From NCBI RefSeq assembly GCF_014649335.1, contig NZ_BMSV01000002.1:248001-312000 (forward strand): a stretch of 64,000 nt of DNA, in the 5' to 3' direction. Below are positions 16,551 to 25,203 of the stretch, piece after piece; positions within the stretch are counted from its first letter, which is position 1; each line of letters opens with the position of its first letter. The notes beneath the pieces are model-generated. The model was not told the origin of the DNA, did not search any database, and worked only from the letters and a program-made list of their open reading frames with translations. The position numbers and the translations under genes were made by a program. This stretch comes from Streptomyces roseolilacinus. Its GTDB lineage: Bacteria > Actinomycetota > Actinomycetes > Streptomycetales > Streptomycetaceae.

Positions 16551-16972
16551 AAAAGCATCAGGGGAAAAACGTTGCGGGACTGTTGCATCCTGAAGGAGGT
16601 CGGGAGGTCATCCGGCCCTTCAAGGAGCGCCGACACTCCGCGAAGCCGCTATTACGGGGGTCGTTATCCGCGCCTCATGCCAGAACCGGGCAGCGCAGGG
16701 CACGGGCAGCGTGTCCTGCCGGGCATCGCGCGGATACCGCAAGGTCACTGCCAGGGCCTTCCGGACCCAAAGCCGATCCCTCGGTACGTCCCCCGTGATA
16801 GGGCACCTCCCGTCCCCGCCCCTCGTCTGACGACCCCTCCCGCCCGCGCGGCCGGGACCCGCCGGTCCGGCGCGCGGGCGTCCGCACCGGCCGCGAGCCT
16901 CCTGCCGCGGCCCGCGGCCCGCGGTCCGCGGCCCGCGGTCCGCGGCCCGTCGCCCGGTGTCCGCCCGCGCCG
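16551..16972. other. 422-bp intergenic region without a convincing gene
   Basis: It lies between the convergent LuxR-type and SpoIIE genes. The first half is less GC-rich than the genes around it. No frame has family character, a good start site or the expected codon bias. It contains the 7-bp tandem repeat array at 16905-16946. No clear terminator hairpin was found outside that array. Confidence 0.6.
16905..16946. repeat. Six tandem copies of the 7-mer CCGCGGY
   Basis: CCGCGG occurs at 16905, 16912, 16919, 16926, 16933 and 16940, each followed by C or T. Each unit is palindromic, so the array can fold in many ways. It lies 27 bp beyond the stop of the minus-strand SpoIIE gene and might act as its terminator. 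Confidence 0.8.
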
Positions 16973-19054
16973 TCAGGGCCGCCCCGCCGGGCCGATCTCG
17001 CACCACACGGCCTTCCCCTCGCCGCGCGGCTCGACCCCCCACCGCACCGACAGGGCGTCCAGGAGCAGCAGCCCCCGCCCCGACGTCGCCGCCTCGCCCG
17101 GGGTGCGGCGCCGGGGCCACGCGCTCGACCGGTCCTGCACCGTGAGCCGCACCCGCCGCACCGGCTCCGGCAGCACCTCCAGCGTCAGCACCGCCCCGCC
17201 CTCCGTGTGCAGCAGCACGTTGCCCAGCAGCTCCCCGGTGAGCAGTTCGGCGTCGTCCGCGTGCTCCCGCATCCCCCAGTCGCGCAGCGCCCGCCGCACC
17301 ACGGCCCGCGCCTCCGACAGGCCCTCCGGGTCCGCCTGGTGGATGTACTGGTGGATGCGCGGCGCCCGGGTGGTGCCCGGGTCCGGGCTGCGCCGCAGCA
17401 CCAGCAGCGCCACGTCGTCCCCCGCGCCCCACCGCTCCCAGAACCGCTGCGACAGGTGGTCGGCGAGCGCCTCCGCGCCGGGCGGGCCCGCGCCGATCGC
17501 CTCGGCCAGCGCGTCCACGCCCTGCCCGATGTCCGTGCCCGGCTCCTCCACGAGGCCGTCCGTGCACATCACCAGCGTCTCGCCGGGCACCAGGTCCAGC
17601 CGCGTCTCCGGGTACTCCTCGTCCTCGAACACCGACGCGATGCCCAGCGGCAGCCCGCCCTGGAGCTTCGGCATCCCCACCCGCCCGTCCGTGTGCCGGA
17701 TCAGCGGCCCCAGGTGCCCCGCCCGCACCGCCCGCGCGGTGCCCGTGCCCAGGTCGACCTGGGCGTACGTGCACGTCGCGAACCGCTCCGTGTCCAGCTC
17801 GGCCAGGAACCGCGACGCCCGGGCCAGCACCGTCGACGGCGCGTGGCCCTCGCCCGCGTACGCGCGCAGGGCGATGCGCAGCTGCCCCATGATCGCGGCG
17901 GCGTGCGTGTCGTGGCCCTGCACGTCGCCGACGACGATCCCGACGCGGCCCTTCGGCAGCGGGATCACGTCGTACCAGTCGCCGCCGACCTGCCGGCCGC
18001 TCCACGCCGAGTGGTAGCGCACGGCGATCTCGCCGCCCTCGATCCTCGGGATGCGGCGCGGCAGCATCGTCGCCTGGAGGCCCGTGGCCAGCTCCCGCTC
18101 CTCGTCGAAGAGGATCGCCCGCTGGAGGGACTGCGCGACGATCGCCGCGAGGCCCAGGGACAGGTTCCGCTCGTCCGCGCTGAACACGGTGCGGCGCCGG
18201 TAGAACAGCACCATGCCGCCCAGCGTGCGGGCCTGCGCGACCAGCGGCAGGTACGCCGCCGCCTGGAAGGGCAGCCGGCCCGCGAACGGGGCGAGCAGCG
18301 GGTAGCCCTTGATCAGCTCCTGGAACGAGCTGGTGAACAGCGGCCGCCCGCTCAGCACCGTCTCGTGCAGCGGGAGACCGCTCTCCAGCCGCCGCACCCG
18401 CAGGTCGTCCAGCATCTCCAGGGACTCGCCGCTCAGCGCGATGATGTTCAGCGAGCCGTTCTCCACCAGGCCCAGCGCCAGCCCGTCGGCCCCGAGCCGG
18501 GAGAGGCCGCCCGGCCCGGTCAGCGCCGCCGTCACGTCGTCCACGGTCACCGCCCGCGACATGGCCCGCGTCGACCGCTCCACCATGTCCGTCTGGCGCT
18601 GCCGGCGCCGCTCCAGCTCCATGACGAACTCCGAGTGTGTCACCTCGGAGGTCGCGTCGCGGACGATCCCGACGATCCGGTGCGCCCGGCCGTCGCGGTC
18701 CCGCAGGATGCGCGCCTGCACGTGCGTCCACTGCTCGGAGCCGTCGTCCCGCTCCAGCCGGAAGTGCGCCGCGTACGAGGACCGGCCGCTGGTCAGCGCC
18801 TCCTTGATCACCCCCTCCAGCCGCTCCCGCTCCGCCTGGTCGAGCCGCTCCACGAGCGTCGCGGGCCTCGTGTCGAAGGTGGCGGGGTCCTGCCCGAACA
18901 CCAGCAGCCCGGCCACGTCGACGTCGATCGCGCCGGAGTCGAGGTCCCAGTCGAAGCTGCCGGTGCGGTTCATGGCGAGCCGCTCGGTCGGCCCGATCTC
19001 GCCGCCGTGCGCCCGCTCCGCGCCGGGCTCCCGGTTGTCCGTCATCCCCCTCAT
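16973..19054 (-). CDS. PAS-GAF-PP2C (SpoIIE)-HATPase multidomain phosphatase/anti-sigma-type regulator
   Basis: 693 residues. In order: a PAS-like sensor (about 30-150; RLERDDGSEQWTHVQARILR), a GAF domain (about 165-320), the SpoIIE PP2C phosphatase (about 335-560: AVRYHSAWSGRQVGGDWYDV, VVGDVQGHDTHAAAIMGQLR, CTDGLVEE, GDDVALLVLR) and a C-terminal HATPase_c kinase-like domain (AELLTGELLGNVLLHTEGG, ATSGRGLLLLDALSVRWG). Such proteins control anti-sigma/anti-anti-sigma partner switching by dephosphorylation, with the ATPase part as a possible anti-sigma kinase. No membrane helix is present. An alternative ATG lies three codons downstream. It is divergent from GH51. Confidence 0.9.
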   Translation of the reverse strand: MRGMTDNREPGAERAHGGEIGPTERLAMNRTGSFDWDLDSGAIDVDVAGLLVFGQDPATFDTRPATLVERLDQAERERLEGVIKEALTSGRSSYAAHFRLERDDGSEQWTHVQARILRDRDGRAHRIVGIVRDATSEVTHSEFVMELERRRQRQTDMVERSTRAMSRAVTVDDVTAALTGPGGLSRLGADGLALGLVENGSLNIIALSGESLEMLDDLRVRRLESGLPLHETVLSGRPLFTSSFQELIKGYPLLAPFAGRLPFQAAAYLPLVAQARTLGGMVLFYRRRTVFSADERNLSLGLAAIVAQSLQRAILFDEERELATGLQATMLPRRIPRIEGGEIAVRYHSAWSGRQVGGDWYDVIPLPKGRVGIVVGDVQGHDTHAAAIMGQLRIALRAYAGEGHAPSTVLARASRFLAELDTERFATCTYAQVDLGTGTARAVRAGHLGPLIRHTDGRVGMPKLQGGLPLGIASVFEDEEYPETRLDLVPGETLVMCTDGLVEEPGTDIGQGVDALAEAIGAGPPGAEALADHLSQRFWERWGAGDDVALLVLRRSPDPGTTRAPRIHQYIHQADPEGLSEARAVVRRALRDWGMREHADDAELLTGELLGNVLLHTEGGAVLTLEVLPEPVRRVRLTVQDRSSAWPRRRTPGEAATSGRGLLLLDALSVRWGVEPRGEGKAVWCEIGPAGRP

Positions 19055-19409
19055 TGTCGAGCCCGCCGACCGGGAACGCCAAGGCGTCGGGGCCGTCGGC
19101 CCGCCCCATGACCCCGTCCGCCGGGCGTCGCCCGTCCGCCCGGTACCGCCCGGTGTCCCCGTCCGCCCGGCGCCGTCCGTCCGCCCGGCGCCCCTGCCGG
19201 GGCGGCGCGGCCGGAAGCGGACCGGAGGCGGCTCCCGGCGGCAGGACCGGGCCGGGTCGGGCCGAGGCCCGCGGGCCGCAGCCGCCCCGCTCCCGATGCC
19301 CTCACCGCCGCCGCGCCCACCACCTGCGGCACCGCGACCGTCGCCGCCCGCGGCGCCACCGCAGCCGCCTCCTCCGGCCGCACCCGTCCCCGGTGACCCT
19401 GTCGTAACC

Positions 19410-19439
19410 GTTGACGCGTCAACCCGCCCTGCCTATCTT
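19410..19439 (+). promoter_or_regulatory. GH51 promoter with palindrome over the -35
   Basis: TTGACG (19411-19416), a 17-bp spacer and TATCTT (19434-19439) make a near-consensus housekeeping promoter. The -35 lies inside the perfect palindrome GTTGACGCGTCAAC (19410-19423), a LacI-like operator with central CG that differs from the operator of the LacI gene nearby. Its regulator is not identifiable. Confidence 0.75.
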
Positions 19440-19460
19440 CCTGTTCGAAGTCCTGGTCAA

Positions 19461-19478
19461 TGTCCGATATATCGAACA
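19461..19478. promoter_or_regulatory. TGTTCG-type operator before GH51
   Basis: On the minus strand this reads TGTTCGATATATCGGACA, an inverted repeat with 16 of 18 positions symmetric. It sits about 20 bp downstream of the -10, in the 5' leader, where a repressor would block. The first 14 bases match the motif found before the U32-like operon, the dehydratase operon and the IclR gene. Confidence 0.65.
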
Positions 19479-19501
19479 ACAGAGATCCCAGGAGCATCCA
19501 C

Positions 19502-22048
19502 ATGGCACCCATACGGCCGAGGCTCGTCCTCGCGCTGGCGGCCGCGCTCGTGGGGACGGTGCTCGCCGCCCCCACCCGGGCCGACGACACCCCCGTGGCC
19601 GAACCCGCCGACTACACCCTCGCCGTCCACCCGGAGCGCGAGGGCCCCGCGATCGACCCCACCATGTACGGCGTCTTCTTCGAGGACATCAACAACGCCG
19701 CCGACGGCGGCCTCTACGCCGAGCTGGTGCGGAACCGGTCCTTCGAGTTCTCGCCCGTCGACAACGCCGCCTACACCCCCCTCACCGGCTGGCGGACGAC
19801 CGCGCACGGCGGCGCCACCGGCACCGTCCGCACCGTCGACGACGCCGACCGCCTCAACGAGCGCAACCGCACCTACCTGCGCCTCGACCTCTCCGGCCAC
19901 GGGGCCCCCGGCTCCGGCTACGGCGTCGTCAACTCCGGTCACGGCTCCGGTGTCGCCGTGCGCGCCGGCGCCCGGTACGACTTCTCCGTCTGGGCCCGCA
20001 CCGACCAGCGCCGCGGCACTCGGCTCACCGCCCGCCTCCGGGACGCGGACGGCGCCCCCCTGTCCGCCCCGCTCACCGCCACCGTCCGCGGCGACCGCTG
20101 GACCAGGTACAGCGGCACGCTCACCGCCGGCGCGACCACCTCCGGCGCGCGCCTCGCCGTCACCGCCGAGGGCGGCGGCGTGCTCCGCCTCGACATGGTC
20201 TCCCTCTTCCCCCGCGACACGTACAAGGGCCGGAGGAACGGCCTGCGCAAGGACCTCGCCGAGAAGATCGCCGCGCTCGAACCCGGCTTCCTCCGCTTCC
20301 CCGGCGGCTGCCTCGTCAACACCGGCTCCCACCAGGCGTACGAGGCGCCCACCTGGGAGCGGGAGCGCTCCTACCAGTGGAAGGACACCATCGGCCCGGT
20401 CGAGCAGCGCGCCGTCAACGCCAACTTCTGGGGCTACCACCAGAGCTACGGCCTCGGCTACTACGAGTACTTCCAGTTCGCCGAGGACATCGGCGCCATG
20501 CCGCTGCCCGTCGTCCCCGCCCTCGTCACCGGCTGCGGCCAGAACCAGGCCACCGACGACCCGGCCCTGCTGCGCCGCCACATCCAGGACACGCTCGACC
20601 TGATCGAGTTCGCCAACGGGCCCGTGACCTCGACGTGGGGGCGCAAGCGCGCCGAGATGGGCCACCCGAAGCCGTTCGGCCTCACCCACCTCGCCGTCGG
20701 CAACGAGGAGAACCTCCCCGACGCGTACTTCGAGCGCTTCCGGCAGTTCCGCGCCGCCATCGAGGCCGAGCACCCGGGCGTCACGGTCGTCGGCAACTCC
20801 GGCCCCGACGACACCGGCGCCACCTTCGACCGGCTCTGGGAGCTCAACCGCCAGGCGGGCGTCGCCCTGGTCGACGAGCACTACTACAACAGCCCCCAGT
20901 GGTTCCTGGAGAACAACGAGCGCTACGACTCCTACGACCGCCGGGGGCCGAAGGTCTTCCTCGGCGAGTACGCCTCCCGCGACAACCGCTTCGCCAACGC
21001 CCTGTCCGAGGCCGCGTTCATGACCGGCCTGGAGCGCAACGCCGACGTGGTCAAGCTCGCCTCGTACGCCCCGCTCCTCGCCGACACGCACGAGAACCAG
21101 TGGCGGCCCGACATGATCTGGTTCGACTCCACCCGCTCCTGGGGGTCGACCAGTTACGAGGTCCAGAAGCTGTTCATGAACAACACCGGCGACCGGGTCG
21201 TGCCCAGCCGGGCGTCCGGCACCCCGCAGCTGTCCGCCCCGATCACCGGCGCGGTCGGCCTGTCCACCTGGGCGACCGCCGCCGCGTACGACGACGTGCG
21301 AGTCACCGCCGAGGACGGCACCGTCCTGCTCGGCGACGACTTCTCGGCCGGTGACGGGCGGTGGACCCGCGCCGCGGGGCGCGGCACGTGGAGCGTCCGG
21401 GACGGGGCGTTCGTCCAGTCCGACCAGGCCGCCCAGGACACCCTCGTCACCGCGGGCGACCCGGCCTGGCGCGACTACGACCTGAGGGTCAAGGCCACCA
21501 AGCAGGCCGGCAGCGAGGGCTTCCTCGTCGCCTTCGGGGTCCGCGACACCGGCAACCACTACTGGTGGAACCTCGGCGGCTGGAACAACACCCGGTCCGC
21601 CGTGGAGAAGACCGTCGACGGCGGAAAGCAGACCCTGGTGGAGAACGCCACGACCGTCGAGACCGGCCGCACCTACGACCTCCACGTCCAGGTCCGCGGC
21701 CGCCAGGTCACCCTCTACCTCGACGGGGTCAGGTGGGGCGGCTTCACCGACGACAGCCGCGCCGAGCCGTTCCGCCAGGTCGTCACGCGCGACGCCGCCA
21801 CCGGCGAGCTGATCGTCAAGGTCGTCAACGCCCAGGAGGCGCCCGCCCGCACCCGGATCGACCTCGGCGCCGAGCCGGCCTCGCGGACCGCCCGGGTGAC
21901 CACGCTCCAGGGCGCCCCGGACGCCGTGAACACCGCGGAGGACCGACCGGTCAGGCCCGTGGAGTCCACCCTGACCGGGGTGGCGCGCACCTTCACCCAC
22001 ACCTTCCCGGCGCACTCCGTGACGTTCCTGCGCATCGCCACCCGATAG
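19502..22048 (+). CDS. Secreted GH51 alpha-L-arabinofuranosidase with inserted LamG/DUF1080-like domain
   Basis: 848 residues. The ATG is chosen because AGGAG lies 7 bases upstream and a Sec signal follows (RLVLALAAALVGTVLAAP, cleavage near residue 28). The GH51 barrel carries the acid/base Glu402 in VGNEEN and nucleophile Glu489 in FLGEYAS; FFEDINNAADGGLYAEL is a family signature. A CBM-like beta domain is inserted early (about 110-235). Near 600-770 a jelly-roll segment (FGVRDTGNHYWWNLGGWNN, LHVQVRGRQVTLYLDG) interrupts the C-terminal domain, which resumes at LIVKVVNAQEAPARTRID. It should release terminal L-arabinose outside the cell from arabinan, arabinoxylan or arabinosylated xyloglucan. 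Confidence 0.93.
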   Translation: MAPIRPRLVLALAAALVGTVLAAPTRADDTPVAEPADYTLAVHPEREGPAIDPTMYGVFFEDINNAADGGLYAELVRNRSFEFSPVDNAAYTPLTGWRTTAHGGATGTVRTVDDADRLNERNRTYLRLDLSGHGAPGSGYGVVNSGHGSGVAVRAGARYDFSVWARTDQRRGTRLTARLRDADGAPLSAPLTATVRGDRWTRYSGTLTAGATTSGARLAVTAEGGGVLRLDMVSLFPRDTYKGRRNGLRKDLAEKIAALEPGFLRFPGGCLVNTGSHQAYEAPTWERERSYQWKDTIGPVEQRAVNANFWGYHQSYGLGYYEYFQFAEDIGAMPLPVVPALVTGCGQNQATDDPALLRRHIQDTLDLIEFANGPVTSTWGRKRAEMGHPKPFGLTHLAVGNEENLPDAYFERFRQFRAAIEAEHPGVTVVGNSGPDDTGATFDRLWELNRQAGVALVDEHYYNSPQWFLENNERYDSYDRRGPKVFLGEYASRDNRFANALSEAAFMTGLERNADVVKLASYAPLLADTHENQWRPDMIWFDSTRSWGSTSYEVQKLFMNNTGDRVVPSRASGTPQLSAPITGAVGLSTWATAAAYDDVRVTAEDGTVLLGDDFSAGDGRWTRAAGRGTWSVRDGAFVQSDQAAQDTLVTAGDPAWRDYDLRVKATKQAGSEGFLVAFGVRDTGNHYWWNLGGWNNTRSAVEKTVDGGKQTLVENATTVETGRTYDLHVQVRGRQVTLYLDGVRWGGFTDDSRAEPFRQVVTRDAATGELIVKVVNAQEAPARTRIDLGAEPASRTARVTTLQGAPDAVNTAEDRPVRPVESTLTGVARTFTHTFPAHSVTFLRIATR

Positions 22049-22096
22049 ACACCCGCGCACGGCCCCCTCGCCGGGCCGGAATCTTCACTACGCTGG

Positions 22097-22127
22097 GCCG
22101 GGGAGGGCGCACGCCGCCCTCCCCGGC
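22097..22127 (+). terminator. Strong hairpin after GH51
   Basis: GCCGGGGAGGGC (22097-22108) pairs perfectly with 22116-22127, giving a 12-bp stem with a 7-base loop, followed by TCTT. It starts 48 bp after the GH51 stop and ends before the LacI promoter. Confidence 0.7.
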
Positions 22128-22175
22128 TCTTCCGGTGGCGGCCGTTCCGCCGTCCCGGCCTACCGTCCCGGTACT

Positions 22176-22195
22176 CTGTCGAAGCGCTTCGACAG
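22176..22195. promoter_or_regulatory. LacI-family operator O1, perfect 20-bp palindrome
   Basis: CTGTCGAAGCGCTTCGACAG is fully symmetric, with the central CG typical of LacI-family operators. It lies just upstream of the -35 of the LacI gene. The same 14-bp core TCGAAGCGCTTCGA occurs twice more in the SBP/GH3 intergenic region. Confidence 0.85.
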
Positions 22196-22201
22196 TTTCT
22201 C

Positions 22202-22230
22202 TGGACAGCTGTCAGAGGGCCCTCTAATCT
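22202..22230 (+). promoter_or_regulatory. Promoter of the LacI regulator
   Basis: TGGACA (22202-22207), a 17-bp spacer and TAATCT (22225-22230) form a good promoter. It is flanked upstream by O1 and downstream by O2, an arrangement expected for looping autorepression. Confidence 0.7.
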
Positions 22231-22244
22231 CGGAGCGGAGCGAA

Positions 22245-22258
22245 TCGAAGCGCTTCAC
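22245..22258. promoter_or_regulatory. LacI-family operator O2, imperfect
   Basis: TCGAAGCGCTTCAC keeps the perfect 10-bp core GAAGCGCTTC (22247-22256) but has a changed right flank. It lies in the 5' leader, about 15 bp after the -10. Confidence 0.7.
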
Positions 22259-22287
22259 TTCATGTGTCCTACCGTCCGGGAGAGCCG

Positions 22288-23319
22288 ATGGTCACCCTTG
22301 CCGATGTCGCTCAGCATGCCGGAGTCTCCGCCAGCACGGTGAGCTACGTCCTGAGCGGCAAGCGGTCCATCTCCGCCTCCACCCGCGCCCGCGTCGAGCG
22401 GAGCATCGCCCAGCTCGGCTACCACCCCAACGCGGGCGCCCGCGCGCTGGCCAGCAGCCGGTCGAACATCATCGCGCTGATGATCCCGCTGCGAACCGAC
22501 ATGTACCTGCCGGTGATGATGGAGATCGCCATCGCGGTCGCCACCACCGCCCGCGGCCACGGCTACGACGTCCTCCTCCTCACCGGCGAGGAGGGACCGG
22601 CGGCCGTCCGCCGCATCGAGGGCAGCGCCCTCGCCGACGCCATGATCCTCATGGACGTCGAGCTGGAGGACGACCGGCTGCCCCTGCTGCGCGAGGCGTC
22701 CCGCCCCGGCGTCCTCATCGGCCTGCCCGCCGACCCGGCCGGCCTCAGCTGCGTCGACCTCGACTTCGAGGCCGCCGGCGCGCTCTGCGCCGAGCACCTC
22801 GCCGGTCTCGGCCACCGCGAGATCGCCGTCATCGGGGAGGCCGCCGCCGTCTACGAACGCCACACCGGCTTCGCCGAGCGCACCCTGAACGGCCTGCGCG
22901 AACGCAGCGGCGAACTCGGCCTCCGCCTCCTGCACCGGCCCTGCGAGGGCAGCTACGCCGCGGTCGCCGCCACCCTCGCCCGCGTCTACGACGAGCGGCC
23001 CGGCACCACCGCGTTCGTCGTCCAGAACGAGGCCGCCACCGACCCGCTGCTCGCCCTCCTGCGCCAGCAGGGCCGCGCCGTGCCGGAGGACGTGTCGGTG
23101 ATGGCCATCTGCCCCGACCAGCTCGCCGCGCACGCCTCCGTACCCCTCACCTCCGTCGCGGTGCCCGCGCAGAAGATGGGCCGCCACGCCGTCGAGCAGG
23201 TCGTCGCCAAGCTGGAGGGGCGCGCCGCGGACGGCGTGGTCCTGCTGGCGCCGGAGCTCACCGTCCGCGAGAGCACCGGCCCCCGCCCGGTCCCGGTGCC
23301 CCCCGTCAGCCCCCGCTGA
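22288..23319 (+). CDS. LacI-family transcriptional repressor of the polysaccharide locus
   Basis: 343 residues from the ATG of MVTLADVAQHAG, with GGGAGA upstream; an earlier in-frame GTG has no binding site. The N-terminal helix-turn-helix and hinge are VTLADVAQHAGVSASTVSYV, LSGKRSISASTRARVERSIA and GYHPNAGARALASSRSNII. A periplasmic-binding-protein-like effector domain follows. Two copies of its probable operator surround its promoter, and the same core controls the SBP operon/GH3 divergent region, so it most likely represses xyloglucan use until an oligosaccharide binds. The effector is inferred. It overlaps the opposing phosphatase gene tail to tail by 14 bp. Confidence 0.92.
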   Translation: MVTLADVAQHAGVSASTVSYVLSGKRSISASTRARVERSIAQLGYHPNAGARALASSRSNIIALMIPLRTDMYLPVMMEIAIAVATTARGHGYDVLLLTGEEGPAAVRRIEGSALADAMILMDVELEDDRLPLLREASRPGVLIGLPADPAGLSCVDLDFEAAGALCAEHLAGLGHREIAVIGEAAAVYERHTGFAERTLNGLRERSGELGLRLLHRPCEGSYAAVAATLARVYDERPGTTAFVVQNEAATDPLLALLRQQGRAVPEDVSVMAICPDQLAAHASVPLTSVAVPAQKMGRHAVEQVVAKLEGRAADGVVLLAPELTVRESTGPRPVPVPPVSPR

Positions 23320-24082
23320 CGGCCGGGGCGGGCTCCAGGAGGGCGTGCCTCAGGGCGCCCACCAGGGCGTCGTCCACGCCGAGCCGCTCGGTCGCGTAGC
23401 CGGTCAGCGACCCGTACCGGTCCCCGATCCCGTCCAGGAAGAGGCGCATCACCTCGCCGGGCGCCCGCCCGAAGTGCGGCCAGACCAGCGCGCGGCCCGG
23501 GTCGTTCGCCAGCCAGTCGGCCACCAGCCGCTCCGTGGCCAGCTCCGTCAGCGCGAAGTCCGCCACGACGGTGTCCTCGTCCACCCCGAGCAGCCCCAGC
23601 ACCAGCGCGGCCAGCAGCCCCGTGCGGTCCTTGCCGGAGGCGCAGTGGAAGACCAGCGGGCCGCTGTCGTCGTCGGCGACCAGCTCCAGCGCCCGGCGCA
23701 GCTCCTCGACCCCGTCCTCCGCCACCTCCAGGTACCGCTCGGCCAGGTACGGCCCGACCTCCACGTCGGGGGCGAGGCTCGCCTGGTCGTACGGCCGGTG
23801 CTCGACGCTCAGGTTGTGGTACGCGAACGAGGGGTGCTCCGGCACGCGGCCCCGCCTCTCGATCTCCCACGGGTAGCGCAGGTCGACGACCGTCCGCACG
23901 CCCAGGGCGAGGAACCGGTCCCAGTCGTCCCCGCCGCCCGGCCTGCCCAGCTTGCCCAGCGAGTCGGAGCGGTACAGCCGCCCCCACCGCACCGTGGACC
24001 CGTCACCGGTCGCGTACCCGCCCAAGTCGCGGAAGTTATGCAGCCGTTGGAACGCCACGTGTCTCTCCATGCGCCCGATCAT
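23306..24082 (-). CDS. Tyrosine-protein phosphatase-like (Y_phosphatase3) protein
   Basis: 258 residues from the first ATG. The P-loop is HCASGKDRTG with Cys147; NFRDLGGYAT and LYRSDSL near the N-terminus and TVVDLRYPWEIE are family signatures. Relatives hydrolyse phosphotyrosine, phosphoserine or phosphoinositides. The start is uncertain: an ATG at 24070 and a GTG at 24061 preceded by GGAGAG are also possible. It is cytosolic and has no signal peptide. It is monocistronic and overlaps the LacI gene end to end; no functional link to sugar use is evident. Confidence 0.87.
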   Translation of the reverse strand: MIGRMERHVAFQRLHNFRDLGGYATGDGSTVRWGRLYRSDSLGKLGRPGGGDDWDRFLALGVRTVVDLRYPWEIERRGRVPEHPSFAYHNLSVEHRPYDQASLAPDVEVGPYLAERYLEVAEDGVEELRRALELVADDDSGPLVFHCASGKDRTGLLAALVLGLLGVDEDTVVADFALTELATERLVADWLANDPGRALVWPHFGRAPGEVMRLFLDGIGDRYGSLTGYATERLGVDDALVGALRHALLEPAPAVSGG

Positions 24083-24351
24083 GGCATTCCCGGCCTCCGG
24101 CCGCCGGGGCGGCGGTGACCGGGCTCCGTCCGGCGGGCCGACCCGGCCGTCCCGTGGAGTCCGGCCCCCGCGGGGCGGGTGCCGCGCCGTCGGGGGAGTC
24201 CTCGCGGCGGTCGGCGTCGATTGCCGTAGGACGACGCCCGCGACGCCCGCGCGCTTCGGGGCTCCGGCATCCGGTACCGGCGCTCCGAACGGTAACCTCC
24301 GCGTGGCGCGGTCGTACGGGGCGGCCGCCCGCAGGGCAGAGGGGGGAGAAC

Positions 24352-24915
24352 GTGGTGGAGAGCTGGTCCCGCGTGATGGGTCTTCTTCGGAGGTACGCCC
24401 CGGCCGATCACGCGGACCTGCCCGGGCCCGCCACGGAAGAGATGCTCGCGGCCGCCGAGGAACGGATGGGTCTCTCCCTCCCCCGGGACCTGCGGGCGTG
24501 GCTGCTGCAGAACAACCTGGACCTTCCCGAGGAGGACGCGGACGACGACGTGGCCTGTCGCGGATTCGCCGGGTTCCCGGACGAGGGAAGCTTCTTCCTG
24601 GGCGTCCGGGCGATGGAGGGGCTCTACGCGAACCGCTTCGTACCCGGTGGATTCGACCCTCCGGACCGGCCGGACGACCCGTTCTGGCGCAATGAGTGGA
24701 TCCCGTTCCTGTCGGACCAGGACGGCTGGGCGGGGAAGTTCGTCGACGTGAGGGACGGGCGCGTCGGCAGGTGGTCCGTGGGCGGGACCACGATCACGGG
24801 CGAGTACGCGTCACTGGCCCACTACTTCGACTCCGTGGCGCGGACGCTGACGAGGATCGCCGAGGGGGAGCACCCGGTCTGCGAGGTCGTCGAAGGGCGA
24901 CTCGTCTGGTCGTGA
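24352..24915 (+). CDS. SMI1/KNR4 family protein
   Basis: 187 residues. Two successive GTG codons follow GGGGGGAG; the second (24355) is equally likely as start. The core ATEEMLAAAEERMGLSLPRD, LRAWLLQNNLDLPE, WIPFLSDQDGWAGKFVDVRD and a C-terminal EYASLAHYFDSVARTLTRI fit the SMI1/KNR4 (SUKH) superfamily. In bacteria this fold occurs as immunity proteins to polymorphic toxins and in cell-wall regulators, but no toxin gene is adjacent. It may be a housekeeping or orphan immunity protein. The 288 bp after it contain no recognisable gene. Confidence 0.8.
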   Translation: MVESWSRVMGLLRRYAPADHADLPGPATEEMLAAAEERMGLSLPRDLRAWLLQNNLDLPEEDADDDVACRGFAGFPDEGSFFLGVRAMEGLYANRFVPGGFDPPDRPDDPFWRNEWIPFLSDQDGWAGKFVDVRDGRVGRWSVGGTTITGEYASLAHYFDSVARTLTRIAEGEHPVCEVVEGRLVWS

Positions 24916-25203
24916 GGCACAAGCGCCACAGGTGCCACAGCCGTCACCATCGTGCTCGCTGACCGGGCCCCGGGCCCGCCGAAGACGCCGCGCGCCGGAC
25001 GGCGGCTCCGCCACCCCTCGTGGCGACGGCCCGGCTTGACGCCCCGCGACAGCGGCGGATCGAGCCGGGACCCCGGCCCGTTCGTCGGATTCCCGCGTCC
25101 CACGGGGTGCGGGCACCGGTGAACGAGGCCGACGCCCGAGGCGGGTCCCGGATCGTGTCCTCGAAGTGCCGACTGCCGGGCGACGCCCCTTCGAGGGCGC
25201 TCC

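Larger units (their letters stand above)
19055..19501. other. 447-bp divergent intergenic region between SpoIIE and GH51 genes
   Basis: The SpoIIE-proximal half is low-complexity, with about four imperfect copies of CGTCCGCCCGG (19110-19195). The GH51-proximal 100 bp is markedly less GC-rich and holds the GH51 promoter, a perfect 14-bp palindrome and a TGTTCG-type operator, listed separately. No gene is supported here. Confidence 0.7.

Noticed and set aside
16675..16887. A small gene on the minus strand in the 16.5-17.0 kb gap.
   Set aside because: No ribosome binding site, no family resemblance, and codon third positions are not biased like neighbouring genes.
16905..16946. CRISPR-like array.
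   Set aside because: Six 7-bp units without spacers; there are no cas genes anywhere in the window.
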